Source of the DNA: Parabacteroides faecis | Lineage (GTDB): Bacteria; Bacteroidota; Bacteroidia; Bacteroidales; Tannerellaceae | NCBI RefSeq assembly: GCF_014647375.1 | Contig: NZ_BMPB01000015.1 | Location: 62,001-126,000 of the forward strand | DNA: 64,000 bases | Direction: 5' to 3' | Shown here: positions 30,256-39,807 of the stretch, one piece after another | Position numbering within the stretch: position 1 is the stretch's first letter | How the letters are laid out: every line of letters begins with the position of its first letter | Notes under the pieces: model-generated | Database searches by the model: none | Told to the model about the DNA's origin: nothing | Seen by the model: only the letters and a program-made list of their open reading frames with translations | Translations under genes and position numbers: made by a program

Positions 30256-31383
30256 TTAAGCATTGAGTACTTTTTTGAATCGGGCAAGGAATTCTTTCGC
30301 TTCATCCATTGTCAGGCAAAGCGGCGGAAGCAGGCGGATCGTATTAGTTCCGGCAACTCCGGTGAATACTTTTTCTTCAAAAAGAAGTTTGCTACGTACT
30401 TCTTTGATCGATTCTTCAAACTCGATACCGATCATCAGACCGCGACCACGAACTTCCTTGATTCCCGGCAGTTTGTGTAACTCTTCGATCAGAAATTCAC
30501 CGACTTTGGCTGCATTGTCAACCAACTTCTCGTTTTCCATGATGTCCAATACGGCGATAGCAGCAGCACAAGCCAGATGGTTACCTCCGAAAGTCGTTCC
30601 CAACATGCCGTAAACAGGCTTGAACATCGGGCTGATCAGCAAACCGCTCATCGGGAAACCATTACCGATCCCTTTGGCAACCGTGATCAAATCCGGTTTG
30701 ATATCAGCATATTGATGGGCAAAGAACTTTCCGCTTCTACCGTAACCGGACTGAATTTCATCCAGGATCAGGCAGGCTTCATATTTGGTACATAAGGCAC
30801 GCAATTCTTTCATAAAGTCGTCTGTCGGAAGCTGGATACCGCCGACTCCCTGGATGCCTTCTATAATAACGGAAGAAACATCCCCTTTCTGCAATTCAGC
30901 TTCAACAGCTGCCGCATCGTTCAACGGCAGGTAAGTAACAGCCAGGTCTTCGTTGACCGGAGCGATGATCTTCGGATTATCAGTGACGCGAACCGCAGCA
31001 GAAGTACGTCCGTGGAAAGCGTGCTTGAAAGCGATTACCCGTTTCTTCCCATTGTGGAAGGAAGCCAGTTTCAACGCATTTTCGTTTGCTTCGGCACCTG
31101 AGTTGATCAGGAATAAGGAATAATCGTCATAACCGGAAGCTTTTCCCAGCTTGTCAGCCAGTTTCTGTTGCAAACTGTTGATGACAGAGTTGGAATAAAA
31201 TCCCAACTTGTTCACCTGGTCGGTGATAGCAGCTACATAAGTAGGGTGGCTATGACCGACGGATATAACGGCATGGCCACCATACAGGTCGAGGTATTCT
31301 GTACCTTCACCGTCCCATACATGGCATCCTTTGCCTTTTACTATTTCTATATTAAATAAAGGGTATACGTCGAATAGTTTCAT
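30256..31383 (-). CDS. argD: Acetylornithine/succinylornithine aminotransferase
   Basis: PLP-dependent transaminase of 375 residues making N-acyl-ornithine from N-acyl-glutamate semialdehyde. Class III motifs: YLDLYGGHAVISVGHSHPTY, LFLINSGAEANENALKLAS, ACLILDEIQSGYGRSGKFFA (PLP-ring Asp) and DLITVAKGIGNGFPMSGLLI (Schiff-base Lys). Members of the Bacteroides group use N-succinyl rather than N-acetyl intermediates at the carbamoylation step, so the acyl group may be succinyl. Last gene of the leftward unit argR-GNAT-argG-argC-argD, 10 bases after argC. Confidence 0.94.
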   Translation of the reverse strand: MKLFDVYPLFNIEIVKGKGCHVWDGEGTEYLDLYGGHAVISVGHSHPTYVAAITDQVNKLGFYSNSVINSLQQKLADKLGKASGYDDYSLFLINSGAEANENALKLASFHNGKKRVIAFKHAFHGRTSAAVRVTDNPKIIAPVNEDLAVTYLPLNDAAAVEAELQKGDVSSVIIEGIQGVGGIQLPTDDFMKELRALCTKYEACLILDEIQSGYGRSGKFFAHQYADIKPDLITVAKGIGNGFPMSGLLISPMFKPVYGMLGTTFGGNHLACAAAIAVLDIMENEKLVDNAAKVGEFLIEELHKLPGIKEVRGRGLMIGIEFEESIKEVRSKLLFEEKVFTGVAGTNTIRLLPPLCLTMDEAKEFLARFKKVLNA

Positions 31384-31393
31384 GATTTCTTAT

Positions 31394-32362
31394 TTAAAAC
31401 GCTGACGGTTTGAGATGTAATCCTACAGTCTCTTCCAAACCGAACAGCAAATTCATATTATGCACAGCTTGTCCGCTGGCGCCTTTCAACAAGTTGTCGA
31501 TCATAGATACGATCAGCAATTTGTTATCATATTTCTGGAGATACAGGAGACATTTGTTTGTGTTGACTACCTGTTTCAGATCCGGATTCTTATCTGTAAT
31601 GAATGTGAACGAATGATCGTCGTAGTATTCTTCATAAATACGGCGGATCTCATCCAATCCTACTTTACAGTCGATATAAGTCGTTGCAAAAATACCGCGT
31701 GAGAAATTGCCCCTTACCGGAATAAAGTTGATATTACTTTCGAAACTATTCTGCAACTGGCGCAGACTTTGGCCAATCTCAGCCAAGTGCTGGTGTGTGA
31801 ACGGTTTATAAATCGAAATGTTATCGTTTCGCCAGCTGAAATGAGAAGTCGACGAAGGTTTCACGCCGGCTCCCGTAGAACCGGTGATCGCGTTGACGTG
31901 TAATTCGGAGTTCAGCATCAAGTGTTTAGCCAGTGGCAAAACGGCTAACTGGATACAGGTGGCAAAACAACCGGGGTTCGCAATGTGTCGGGAATTGCAG
32001 ATACGTCGTCGGTTCAATTCCGGCAGACCGTAAACGAAATCATGCTCGTCGCTTTCGATACGGTAATCCATGCTGAGGTCGATGATCTTCACGTTCTCGG
32101 GTACAGTATGGCTTTCCATGAACTTCTTCGTGTCGCCGTGGGCGGTGCAGAAGAACAGAAGGTCAATGCTGTTCAACGGCAACTCGTCGGTAAAACGTAT
32201 TTCGGTTTCGCCGAACAGGCCGCTATGAACGTCAGTGATCAAATTTCCGGCGTTACTGGTACTATTCACAAATGTAATCTCGGCGTCCGGGTGATTAAGC
32301 AGCAGGCGGATCAATTCGCCTGCCGTATATCCCGCACCACCTATAATTCCGATCTTTATCAT
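31394..32362 (-). CDS. argC: N-acetyl-gamma-glutamyl-phosphate reductase
   Basis: NADPH-dependent reductase of 322 residues that forms the semialdehyde used by ArgD. The N-terminus IGIIGGAGYTAGELIRLLLN is the cofactor loop; HIANPGCFATCIQLAVLPLA contains the catalytic Cys (P-G-C-F-A-T); HFSWRNDNISIYKPFTHQHL supplies the His-rich substrate region. The start overlaps the argG stop by four bases, indicating translational coupling. Active on N-acetyl or N-succinyl substrate; sequence does not decide. Confidence 0.95.
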   Translation of the reverse strand: MIKIGIIGGAGYTAGELIRLLLNHPDAEITFVNSTSNAGNLITDVHSGLFGETEIRFTDELPLNSIDLLFFCTAHGDTKKFMESHTVPENVKIIDLSMDYRIESDEHDFVYGLPELNRRRICNSRHIANPGCFATCIQLAVLPLAKHLMLNSELHVNAITGSTGAGVKPSSTSHFSWRNDNISIYKPFTHQHLAEIGQSLRQLQNSFESNINFIPVRGNFSRGIFATTYIDCKVGLDEIRRIYEEYYDDHSFTFITDKNPDLKQVVNTNKCLLYLQKYDNKLLIVSMIDNLLKGASGQAVHNMNLLFGLEETVGLHLKPSAF

Positions 32363-33558
32363 ATTTCTTCGTCCTTATGGTTGTTATAATAAACACGTAA
32401 CGGTGTAGAAGTTACTTTGATAAAGCCTTTGGCATCTTCTGCCGTCCAGCCTTTCTGCATTTCACCGTATTCACCGAATTTAGTCTTCACCAGGTCGTCT
32501 TCCGATTCAACACCGACGGTTGAGAAAGAAAGCGGGCGGAGTTCGAGTATAGCCGTACCGTTTACATTACGCTGTGATTCCTGCAACATGGCTTCAATGT
32601 CACGCATAACCGGTTCCAGATACTGGCTTTCGTGCAGGAACATGCCGTACCAGTTGGCAACCTGGTCTTTCCAGTACTGCTGCCATTTGCTCAATGTATA
32701 TTTTTCCAGGAAACGGTGTGCACCGATGATCAGCATAGGAGCAGCAGCTTCAAAACCTACACGTCCTTTGATACCGATGATCGTGTCGCCGACGTGCATG
32801 TCACGGCCGATACCGTAAGCAGCACCGATCTCTTCCACTTTCTGGATAGCGGCGATCTTGTCTTCGAATACTTCACCGTTCACTGCATGGATCTCACCTT
32901 TCTTGAATTCGATGCGTAGTTCTTCGCTGCCGGTTTTTTCTACCTGTTTCAGGTAAGCACTTTCAGGCAATCCCTGAGCTGAATCCAAAATTTCACCTCC
33001 ACAGATGGAAGTACCCCACAGGCCAACATTGTAAGAATATTTCAACTTCGTGAAATCGGCAACAAAGCCGTGTTCTTTCAGGTAGTTGATCTCATAATCG
33101 CGGGTCAGCGCCATGTCGCGGGTCAATGTGATGATCTCCACGTTCGGAGCCAGTACCAGGAAAGTCATGTCGAAACGGATCTGGTCGTTACCTGCACCGG
33201 TTGAACCGTGAGCGATCGCATCCGCACCGATCTCGTTGGCATAACGGGCGATAGCCAATGCCTGGAAGATACGTTCGGAGCTAACGGAGATAGGGTAGGT
33301 ACCGTTACGCAATACATTGCCGAATACCATATATTTCAAGCTCTTTTCGTAATATTCTTTTGTAACGTCGATCGTTACATATTTGGTAGCTCCTAGTTTA
33401 TAGGCATTTTCTTCGTTCTGCTTCAACTGTTCTTCGCTGAATCCACCCGTGTTGGCACAAGCTGCATATACTTCGTAGCCTTTTTCTTTGGCAAGGTACA
33501 TCACTGTGAAAGAGGTATCCAAACCTCCGCTGAATGCAACTACTACTTTCTTTTTCAT
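32359..33558 (-). CDS. argG: Argininosuccinate synthase
   Basis: ATP-dependent ligase of citrulline and aspartate, the penultimate step of arginine synthesis; 399 residues. ATP-pyrophosphatase loop VVAFSGGLDTSFTVMYLAKE at the N-terminus, AIAHGSTGAGNDQIRFDMTF for citrulline and aspartate binding, and YGIGRDMHVGDTIIGIKGRV. Upstream partner of argC with a four-base overlap. The 70-base space before it holds a 20-bp palindrome. Confidence 0.96.
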   Translation of the reverse strand: MKKKVVVAFSGGLDTSFTVMYLAKEKGYEVYAACANTGGFSEEQLKQNEENAYKLGATKYVTIDVTKEYYEKSLKYMVFGNVLRNGTYPISVSSERIFQALAIARYANEIGADAIAHGSTGAGNDQIRFDMTFLVLAPNVEIITLTRDMALTRDYEINYLKEHGFVADFTKLKYSYNVGLWGTSICGGEILDSAQGLPESAYLKQVEKTGSEELRIEFKKGEIHAVNGEVFEDKIAAIQKVEEIGAAYGIGRDMHVGDTIIGIKGRVGFEAAAPMLIIGAHRFLEKYTLSKWQQYWKDQVANWYGMFLHESQYLEPVMRDIEAMLQESQRNVNGTAILELRPLSFSTVGVESEDDLVKTKFGEYGEMQKGWTAEDAKGFIKVTSTPLRVYYNNHKDEEI

Positions 33559-33586
33559 TGTCTGTTTGTTTTTGTGGGTTCCGTAT

Positions 33587-33606
33587 GGGCGTTTCGCGAA
33601 ACGCCC
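33587..33606. promoter_or_regulatory. Perfect 20-bp palindrome between the arg GNAT gene and argG
   Basis: GGGCGTTTCG followed by CGAAACGCCC, with imperfect extension on both sides (CCGTAT / TTACCGG). It lies inside a transcription unit, so it could be a dispersed palindromic repeat, an RNA processing site or an internal operator. Confidence 0.5.
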
Positions 33607-33628
33607 TTACCGGAAAGCCCCGTATGAT

Positions 33629-34222
33629 TTATTTATTATTATTTTTTTCTCTTTCGTCTGCTTCTCGTTTGGCACGGTGCGGATCGGCCGGGTCGAACAA
33701 CATCGCCGTACAGATACAATATTTCCGGTTCGTACGTTCCAGAATATCATGGTTTACGCAACCGATGCAACCGCGCCAGAACGATTCGTCGTCGGTCAGA
33801 TCGGAAAAGGTTACAGGTACATAACCCAGTTCGGTGTTCATCTTCATCACCGCTGCACCCGAAGTAAGACTGAATACCTTCGCTTTCGGCCAACGCATGC
33901 GAGCCAGTTGAAACGTCATATCCTTGATCCGTTTGGCAATACCCAAACCTCGGAAATCCGGGTGAACAATTAACCCGGAGGTCGTTACATACTGTTTGTT
34001 CCCCCACGATTCGATATAGCTGAAACCGGCAAACTGATCTCCGGCCAGTGCGATGACTGCTTTCCCTTCTTTCATTTTCTGGGCCACATATTCATGCGTA
34101 CGCTTAGCGATACCAGTTCCGCGCACTTTGGCAGCCTCTTCAATGGTAGTCAATATCTTGTCTACATATATTTCGTGAGAGGCGTCAGCAATCATTACAT
34201 CGATTTCTGTTTCTTGTTTCAT
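33629..34222 (-). CDS. GNAT N-acyltransferase of the arginine operon
   Basis: GNAT-fold protein of 197 residues. The acyl-CoA core is TTSGLIVHPDFRGLGIAKRI (R-G-L-G-I-A pyrophosphate loop) preceded by AVIALAGDQFAGFSYIES. The C-terminal 45 residues are unusual: RGCIGCVNHDILERTNRKYC followed by I-C and a highly charged tail, with four cysteines that could bind a metal or regulate activity. Position between argR and argG, and the absence of any argA or argJ gene in the window, make it a candidate for the N-acyl-glutamate synthase step; that function is inference. Confidence 0.85.
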   Translation of the reverse strand: MKQETEIDVMIADASHEIYVDKILTTIEEAAKVRGTGIAKRTHEYVAQKMKEGKAVIALAGDQFAGFSYIESWGNKQYVTTSGLIVHPDFRGLGIAKRIKDMTFQLARMRWPKAKVFSLTSGAAVMKMNTELGYVPVTFSDLTDDESFWRGCIGCVNHDILERTNRKYCICTAMLFDPADPHRAKREADEREKNNNK

Positions 34223-34287
34223 TTTACGATTGTTCTTAATCTTCTTTTGTTTATAAACGGAAGAACTGTTGTCTCCCTTAATCGCCC

Positions 34288-34731
34288 TTATATAAAATGT
34301 GATAATGCTTTCACTATCCGGTCCCTGCTGATCCCTTCGCGGGGGATGATCAGGATGGTGTCGTCTCCGGCAATCGTTCCCAGTATCTCGTGCGGAGCAT
34401 GGGTATCGATATCGGAAGCGATCCCCATCGCATATCCCGGACGAGTCTTGACAACTGCGAGATTTCCGGAAAATTCGATGTTCGGATGATGTTGTGTCTG
34501 TACCTTGTTCGGCTGTATCAAAGCTGAATAATCAGGCAGACAATATACATAATCGCCGTTCGCATCATGTACTTTGGCTACTTTCAGTTGCTTTATGTCG
34601 CGTGACAAGGTAGCCTGTGTGACCTGAAATCCGCTGGTTTCCAATTCTTTCAGCAGCTCTTCCTGGTTACATATCGCCTTTGTTTGTATGATGCGGCAGA
34701 TAGCGTCCAATCGTTCCTTTTTTGTACTCAT
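34288..34731 (-). CDS. argR: Arginine repressor
   Basis: Hexameric arginine-sensing DNA-binding protein. I start at the ATG at 34731 ([16 protein letters not shown]), giving 147 residues, the family size; a longer in-frame extension to 34902 would cover the promoter. N-terminal winged helix: [20 protein letters not shown] and [21 protein letters not shown]-terminal arginine-binding domain: [20 protein letters not shown] followed by [16 protein letters not shown] (the G-T-I-A-G-D-D-T motif). First gene of the arg unit, presumably repressing it and itself when arginine is abundant. Confidence 0.95.
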   Translation of the reverse strand: MSTKKERLDAICRIIQTKAICNQEELLKELETSGFQVTQATLSRDIKQLKVAKVHDANGDYVYCLPDYSALIQPNKVQTQHHPNIEFSGNLAVVKTRPGYAMGIASDIDTHAPHEILGTIAGDDTILIIPREGISRDRIVKALSHFI

Positions 34732-34757
34732 GTTTGTATATTTATGCAAAACGGATG

Positions 34758-34765
34758 CAAATATA
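34758..34765 (-). promoter_or_regulatory. -7 element TATATTTG for argR
   Basis: Leftward TAnnTTTG match 26 bases before the chosen argR start codon, which supports that start over the longer reading frame. Confidence 0.6.
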
Positions 34766-34783
34766 AATCGAATAATTGAATAA

Positions 34784-34860
34784 ATATACATTCTACTCCG
34801 GTTTTTTTGCATAATTATCATAATAAGACTTTTATATTTGTCTACATTTAGAATGTATAT
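34784..34860. promoter_or_regulatory. Candidate operator pair: 12-bp inverted repeat upstream of argR
   Basis: ATATACATTCTA at 34784-34795 and its exact reverse complement TAGAATGTATAT at 34849-34860. The nearer half overlaps the expected -33 region of the argR promoter and lies within GAATAAATATACATTC, which resembles ArgR boxes (GAAT...ATTC). The far half overlaps the last codons of the outer-membrane receptor gene. Confidence 0.4.
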
Positions 34861-37344
34861 CTGACTTTTACTAAAAACTCCCTTGGTCGGAGAGTTATCC
34901 ATGAAGTATAACTTTCTGTGGTAGAATATTGTGTATACCGGTATTCTTTTTTATTGAACAAGTTGGTGGCATCAGCTGTCAATTGCCATTTACCGGTTTT
35001 CCAGCAAAGGGAAATATCGGCAAAGAATGTATCTACCGATTTGTCCCGGTTGATGTCATTATGGTAGTGATTGAGGAAAAGTCGAATATCCACGGCTGAC
35101 AGATTATAGATGATTCCTAATTTTTGAACTATATTTAATAACGGACTAAGATTGGTTTCGCTTCCGATGCGTGATCCTCCGTAATAAATAGTTGATTGAT
35201 AGTCTATTTCTAGTAATCGTGATGGTGTCCAGATTATTTTAGGTTCATATTGCATATAGTCGGAACGGAAAGGTAACCGTTCTCCGTTACTGAGTTGCTC
35301 TGCTTCATTACGTCCTATTAGATAGGAAAGGGAGAATTTTACCCCCCCAATCGTAAAAACCTTTCGACAGAGTTCCGTTGACTGACCAATTATGCGAATT
35401 ATTTTTTTTCAGATGAGATATGAGTGATACCTCTTCTCCCTCTATCTGTTGTTCGAAAATACGGTTTGACCAATTGTTGGTATAATTCAGATAAAGTGTG
35501 AAGAAGAATTCGCGCACCGTACTTTTATATTCTCCGTATAAAGAGTATGATTGCTTGCGCTCTGTCGGTAGTATTCCGTTACTCACGATCCGGTTACGGA
35601 AACTTGTGCGATAGGGAGTGGCGTATAAGTCAGTGATATTCCCGTATGATTCTTCATATCCAGCACGAACAGAAAACCGCCAGGCGTAATTTAGCTTGTA
35701 ATTTACATATAGGTATGGATTTAGTGTCGGATGTGAAATTATCGTTCCCGTAAAAGTTGTCCACCGAAACGGAAGGTTGAGTGAGATAGTCCATTTCGGT
35801 AAATTCCATTGGTACTCGGGAATAGCGTATACAGTGAAACCGTTGTGTAGATTGTTTATATCTCCGGAAGCACCGGCTGTATACCGCTGGGTCAGCATTC
35901 TTTTTTTACATAATATCGACAATGAATGGTTGATATATAACTGGCGTAAATTCATTTTATCGGAATAATCATCTATATTGATTTGTGACGGCTGATTATG
36001 GTAGCGGATAAGTGAACGGGCTTCAACCGTATATTTGCCGCGTGTCCAGAGACTTTGCAGGTAATTGCGTACTCCGAAGTTTGGTGTTTGTATCTGCTGT
36101 GTGACTGTCTGGTCGGTCTGGATATGTGATAAGCTGTTATCCCAGTTCCCTGTCAGATTGAAATGATTCGTAAGGAAAAGATTTTCCGTGTTATTTTCAA
36201 GGCTCGCTGCAAGTTCTGTTCGGTCACTTCTGATCCGGATACTGTTCTGTTCTTTCAGTGAGAATGTATCGGCTTCCTGATAATAATGAGTGATACTCCC
36301 CCGTTGTTGGTTTTGTAAGTCATGTATATAATTGGCGTTTATCCGGAGTTGTGTTGTTTCATTCAGCTTATACAGGCGATTGGCGGATAAGGTATGTACC
36401 TGATTGAACAATAGCCGTTCTTTTTTCAAAGGTGCATTCAGCAAGGGTTGTTTGAGGAACTCAGGTAAAGGTTGTCCGTACTTCTTTTCTTCATTTTCTG
36501 TCCGGAAAAGTTTTTGTTCGTCTGTTACATCATTTCCGGTATTATTCCCTTTATAGAGATATATCGACTGGCTTTTACGACTTAACTGCATCGCATTCAG
36601 GTTGCCTGACCAAAGGATAGGAGAGCCTCCTGTTCCACCTTCTATACTAATTAACCAGCGGTTGTGGAATTGTGGTTTCAGTTTTAGGTTGAGGGCTATA
36701 TCCTCTACTGATATTTTTTTACTTAGTGCACGTATAGGTTGATGATTTTCCAACACTTGTACCGTTTCTATTGCATTAGCCCGGAGGTTATTGCTGATCT
36801 GTCCGTATCTTCCGTCACTCAGATCCATCCCTTCTACATAAAAACGGCTTATATCTTTTCCGTTATATGATATTTTTCCAGCATCGTTCACTTGGATACC
36901 CGGAAGTCGTTTCAGTACATCCTTTACCGATTCGTCTTTAGGGGAAATAAAGCGGGATATATCATAATTGATCGTATCTTGTCTCCCATAAACTCTTCCG
37001 GGACGTATTTCGACCTCTCTCAGACTGAACGACTTGAAGGATAACGGAAAAAGTAATTCTTCTTTACCGGACACCACCGGAAGTTCCATCGTGCTATATC
37101 CCAAGAGGGATACACGAATAACCATCGAGTCATTAACATGTATAACAGGAAGGGTGAAACACCCTTCCGCATCAGTTAGCGTGTAATTAACAGGTATCTC
37201 GCTCCCTTTTTTTTGTAATTGCACAGTGGCAGCATCAATAGGCTTATTATTTTCAGCATCCGTAACGAGTCCTTTTATTTGTATTTGCGACTGAAGATGA
37301 AAGGTAATAAGGGATAAAAGATAAGTTATTATCAGTTGTTTCAT
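34848..37344 (-). pseudogene. Outer-membrane beta-barrel receptor, frameshifted at a G7 tract (phase-variable or broken)
   Basis: TonB-dependent-receptor-like protein split in two frames. The first part (37344 to 35308) has a signal peptide, a carboxypeptidase-regulatory-like domain (GLVTDAENNKPIDAATVQLQ), a plug-like segment (VKDVLKRLPGIQVNDAGKIS; ISRFYVEGMDLSDGRYGQIS) and much of the barrel, then stops after ...FYDWGGKILPFLSNRT. At 35342-35348 the minus strand reads seven Gs. With six Gs the frame continues as DWGVKFSLSYLIGRNEAEQ through the second part (35255 to 34848), ending [19 protein letters not shown] with a terminal Phe as in real barrels; the whole would be 831 residues. It overlaps the upstream GLPGLI gene by four bases. 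Confidence 0.85.
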
Positions 37345-38201
37345 TTTTCGATCGGATTATATGGCATATTCTTCGGACGGAACGGTTGTCCATCTTCCCC
37401 TCTGACAGTCACATTTATTCCGGGAGATGTCTCTGTCACATAACCGATCGGATCGGATGCATAACGTTTATGTGCTTTTTGTAAATCATTTGGCAAGATA
37501 GGCTCATATTCGGATCCGGAAAATTGTATCATTTCTTCCTTACGACTTTTTTCTATACCAGAGCAGGTGAATGTATAATGTCCCTGTTTATCGGAAGCTT
37601 TAAGAATTAAACCGGGTAGCCCCTGTAGTTTCCAGGGACCCTCACTTCTGGGAATTTCCTGGGTATACCAGGCCTCGTACTTTCTTCCGCGAAAATAACA
37701 GGTTGCTTTCCGGCAAATATAAGAAAGAATAGTTGTTGTATCGGGATATAAAGTCCATACCGGTCGTTCGGCCGTTTCTTCACACCGGAAACGACTGGCT
37801 GCTAGTTGGTCAAGCATAGTAATTTTTCCTATCGGATAATTTTTGTATATCTGATAATTTACGTAGCCATTACCTTGTTTCAGGTGTTCGGAGATAATAT
37901 CCTGTGAAGCTCCTGCTGCTTTATCCGCTTCAATCAATGAATCCATGTGGAAACGAGCGTAACTGTAGTATACGGAACTTTTAGAACCTATCTTTAACAT
38001 CATAGTTTCTTCTGTTTGTTTATCAGGTGATAATGTATCGTTGACAAACGTGGTTTGATATTGGACGGTAAATAATAGTTTGTCTATGGGCTTAGCTTTC
38101 AATACATCGTTGATATCATATACCTGGATATTGATCTGTGCTGTTAAGGAAAATACAGAACAAAATAATACCGTTGTTAATAGTAACTGTTTCATATTCA
38201 T
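37341..38201 (-). CDS. GLPGLI family secreted protein
   Basis: Exported protein of 286 residues (signal peptide MNMKQLLLTTVLFCSVFSLT). The family's naming motif is present as GPWKLQGLPGLILKASDKQG near residue 193; further typical pieces are ACQFRG-like TCYFRGRKYEAWYTQEIPRS and the C-terminal PKNMPYNPIEK. The biochemical role of GLPGLI proteins is unknown. Genes for them often precede an outer-membrane barrel protein, as here, with a four-base overlap that indicates coupled translation. Divergent from the two-component system genes, which are probable regulators. Confidence 0.92.
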   Translation of the reverse strand: MNMKQLLLTTVLFCSVFSLTAQINIQVYDINDVLKAKPIDKLLFTVQYQTTFVNDTLSPDKQTEETMMLKIGSKSSVYYSYARFHMDSLIEADKAAGASQDIISEHLKQGNGYVNYQIYKNYPIGKITMLDQLAASRFRCEETAERPVWTLYPDTTTILSYICRKATCYFRGRKYEAWYTQEIPRSEGPWKLQGLPGLILKASDKQGHYTFTCSGIEKSRKEEMIQFSGSEYEPILPNDLQKAHKRYASDPIGYVTETSPGINVTVRGEDGQPFRPKNMPYNPIEK

Positions 38202-38221
38202 TTTGTTTTAGGTTGTTGATG

Positions 38222-38229
38222 CAAAAATA
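38222..38229 (-). promoter_or_regulatory. -7 element TATTTTTG for the GLPGLI-receptor unit
   Basis: Leftward TAnnTTTG match about 21 bases before the GLPGLI start codon. Confidence 0.5.
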
Positions 38230-38352
38230 TTGACTTAAAAGGGTACGATAGGATAATATTTATTACTGAAGTATTACGAAGAGAAAATATTACTGTTTTA
38301 TTATCCGAGGAAAAAATATATTATTTACTCTTTATTCACTCGCTCTCCTTGT

Positions 38353-38360
38353 TAACTTTG
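38353..38360 (+). promoter_or_regulatory. -7 element TAACTTTG for the histidine kinase gene
   Basis: Rightward TAnnTTTG match 13 bases before the kinase start codon, implying a very short leader. Confidence 0.55.
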
Positions 38361-38373
38361 TCGGAAAAAGAGG

Positions 38374-39774
38374 ATGGAAAAGCGTATACGATTCATCTGT
38401 ATATTATCATTGTCTGCTGCATTGTTTGCGATTGGAGTACAGGGATATTGGTTGTATAACCAACTTCAATATGAAATGCAACGGTATGCAGAGGAACTGG
38501 TTGGTAAAATAAAAGAAGTTGAGGAAGAAGAGTTTCATATACGTAAGCAAGAAGCTTTGGATACTAAGGTAACCTATATCTTGAACCGAAATGTGGAACA
38601 TTGTGCTTCGTCAGGTAATGAAATGTCTTCTTCTAGTTTTGCCGGTTTGAAATTCAGCTTGAAAGATACTACTAAGACAGATCAGCTTAATCTTAACTTT
38701 AATCCATCCATGCCTGAAGATAGCCTGCTAACAGGAATGGAGCGTTTGATCGTTAATCGCTTTGTGCCTTTTTCTATCGATGGTCTGGATAGTCTGCTGA
38801 AGGTCCGCTTACCGGAATATGTAATAAGCTGTTCCCCATTGGAAGTAAGTGATACTTTGAACACAGTTTCTTCTTGGCAATTGCAGGGAGATACTTTTTT
38901 GCCATCTTTTCTTGTTGTTAAATATATGTATTCACCTCTTGATGCAGTTGGTATTCTGATGACCGTGTCGCTTTCTTTTCATCCGTTACTCGTCCGAATG
39001 GGGAATCAGTTAGGTGTAAGTTTACTTTTGATTTTGTTGCTTATTTCCTGTTTGTGGTTTCAAATATCTACGATCTTAAAACAGAAAAAAATCGGGAAGA
39101 TGCGTGAAGATTTCGTTCACACGATGATACATGAGCTTAGACGTCCGGTACAAGCCCTGAAAATGTGTATCTCATTTCTGAATGATCGGGAAATGCGTAC
39201 AGATGAAAAGACTTGCAGAGAAGTTGCCCATGATGCTATATTTGAGCTAGATAATCTTTCTGCCTATTTGGGTAAACTGAAAGATATGGTGTGTGCTGAT
39301 GGCGGTATAACTCCGCTTGCTATTTCTTCATTTAATTTGCAGGAACTTGTAGAGAAAGTATTACGTCTTTTACAGATTCCACCAGGGAAACAGGTTTCTT
39401 TTTCCACTGCATATTCTCCGGGGTTAACTCATATTACGGCAGATCCGGTACATTTGGCAAATGTGTTATGTAATTTAGTAGAGAATGCGATCAAGTATTC
39501 TGATTCGGAAGTTCATATACGTATTGTCGTTATGCGAATGGGAAAAGGATTTGAATTGTCGGTAGAGGATGATGGTTTCGGTATTTCTTTAACTGAACAG
39601 CGGACAGTTTTTGATAAATTTTACCGTTCTCCTCATTTGTCAGGAAAACAGATACCGGGCCTTGGTCTTGGTTTGAGCTATGTAAGGCAAATAGTGGAAG
39701 CGCATCACGGAAAAGTATCCCTTCAAAGCAAAATAGGAAATGGAACGAAAGTAGTAGTGACACTTCCTCAATAA
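38374..39774 (+). CDS. Sensor histidine kinase (RprX-like)
   Basis: Inner-membrane sensor of 466 residues. Two membrane helices (about 7-27 and 208-230) flank a periplasmic sensor of about 180 residues. The dimerisation/phosphoacceptor helix is DFVHTMIHELRRPVQALKMC with His253; an Arg pair replaces the more usual Lys-Thr after H-E-L. The ATPase domain has NVLCNLVENAIKYSDSEVHI (N box), LSVEDDGFGIS (G1) and IPGLGLGLSYVRQIVEAHHG (G2). Followed 33 bases later by its response regulator. The pair is similar in layout to the Bacteroides RprXY system; divergence from the GLPGLI/receptor genes suggests it controls them. Confidence 0.94.
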   Translation: MEKRIRFICILSLSAALFAIGVQGYWLYNQLQYEMQRYAEELVGKIKEVEEEEFHIRKQEALDTKVTYILNRNVEHCASSGNEMSSSSFAGLKFSLKDTTKTDQLNLNFNPSMPEDSLLTGMERLIVNRFVPFSIDGLDSLLKVRLPEYVISCSPLEVSDTLNTVSSWQLQGDTFLPSFLVVKYMYSPLDAVGILMTVSLSFHPLLVRMGNQLGVSLLLILLLISCLWFQISTILKQKKIGKMREDFVHTMIHELRRPVQALKMCISFLNDREMRTDEKTCREVAHDAIFELDNLSAYLGKLKDMVCADGGITPLAISSFNLQELVEKVLRLLQIPPGKQVSFSTAYSPGLTHITADPVHLANVLCNLVENAIKYSDSEVHIRIVVMRMGKGFELSVEDDGFGISLTEQRTVFDKFYRSPHLSGKQIPGLGLGLSYVRQIVEAHHGKVSLQSKIGNGTKVVVTLPQ

Positions 39775-39807
39775 GAATACAAAACTATTTTTATACGTAT
39801 AAAATAT

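Noticed and set aside
34732..34902. N-terminal extension of ArgR
   Set aside because: The extra residues cover the -7 element and the candidate operator; the ATG at 34731 gives the family length and a typical first helix.
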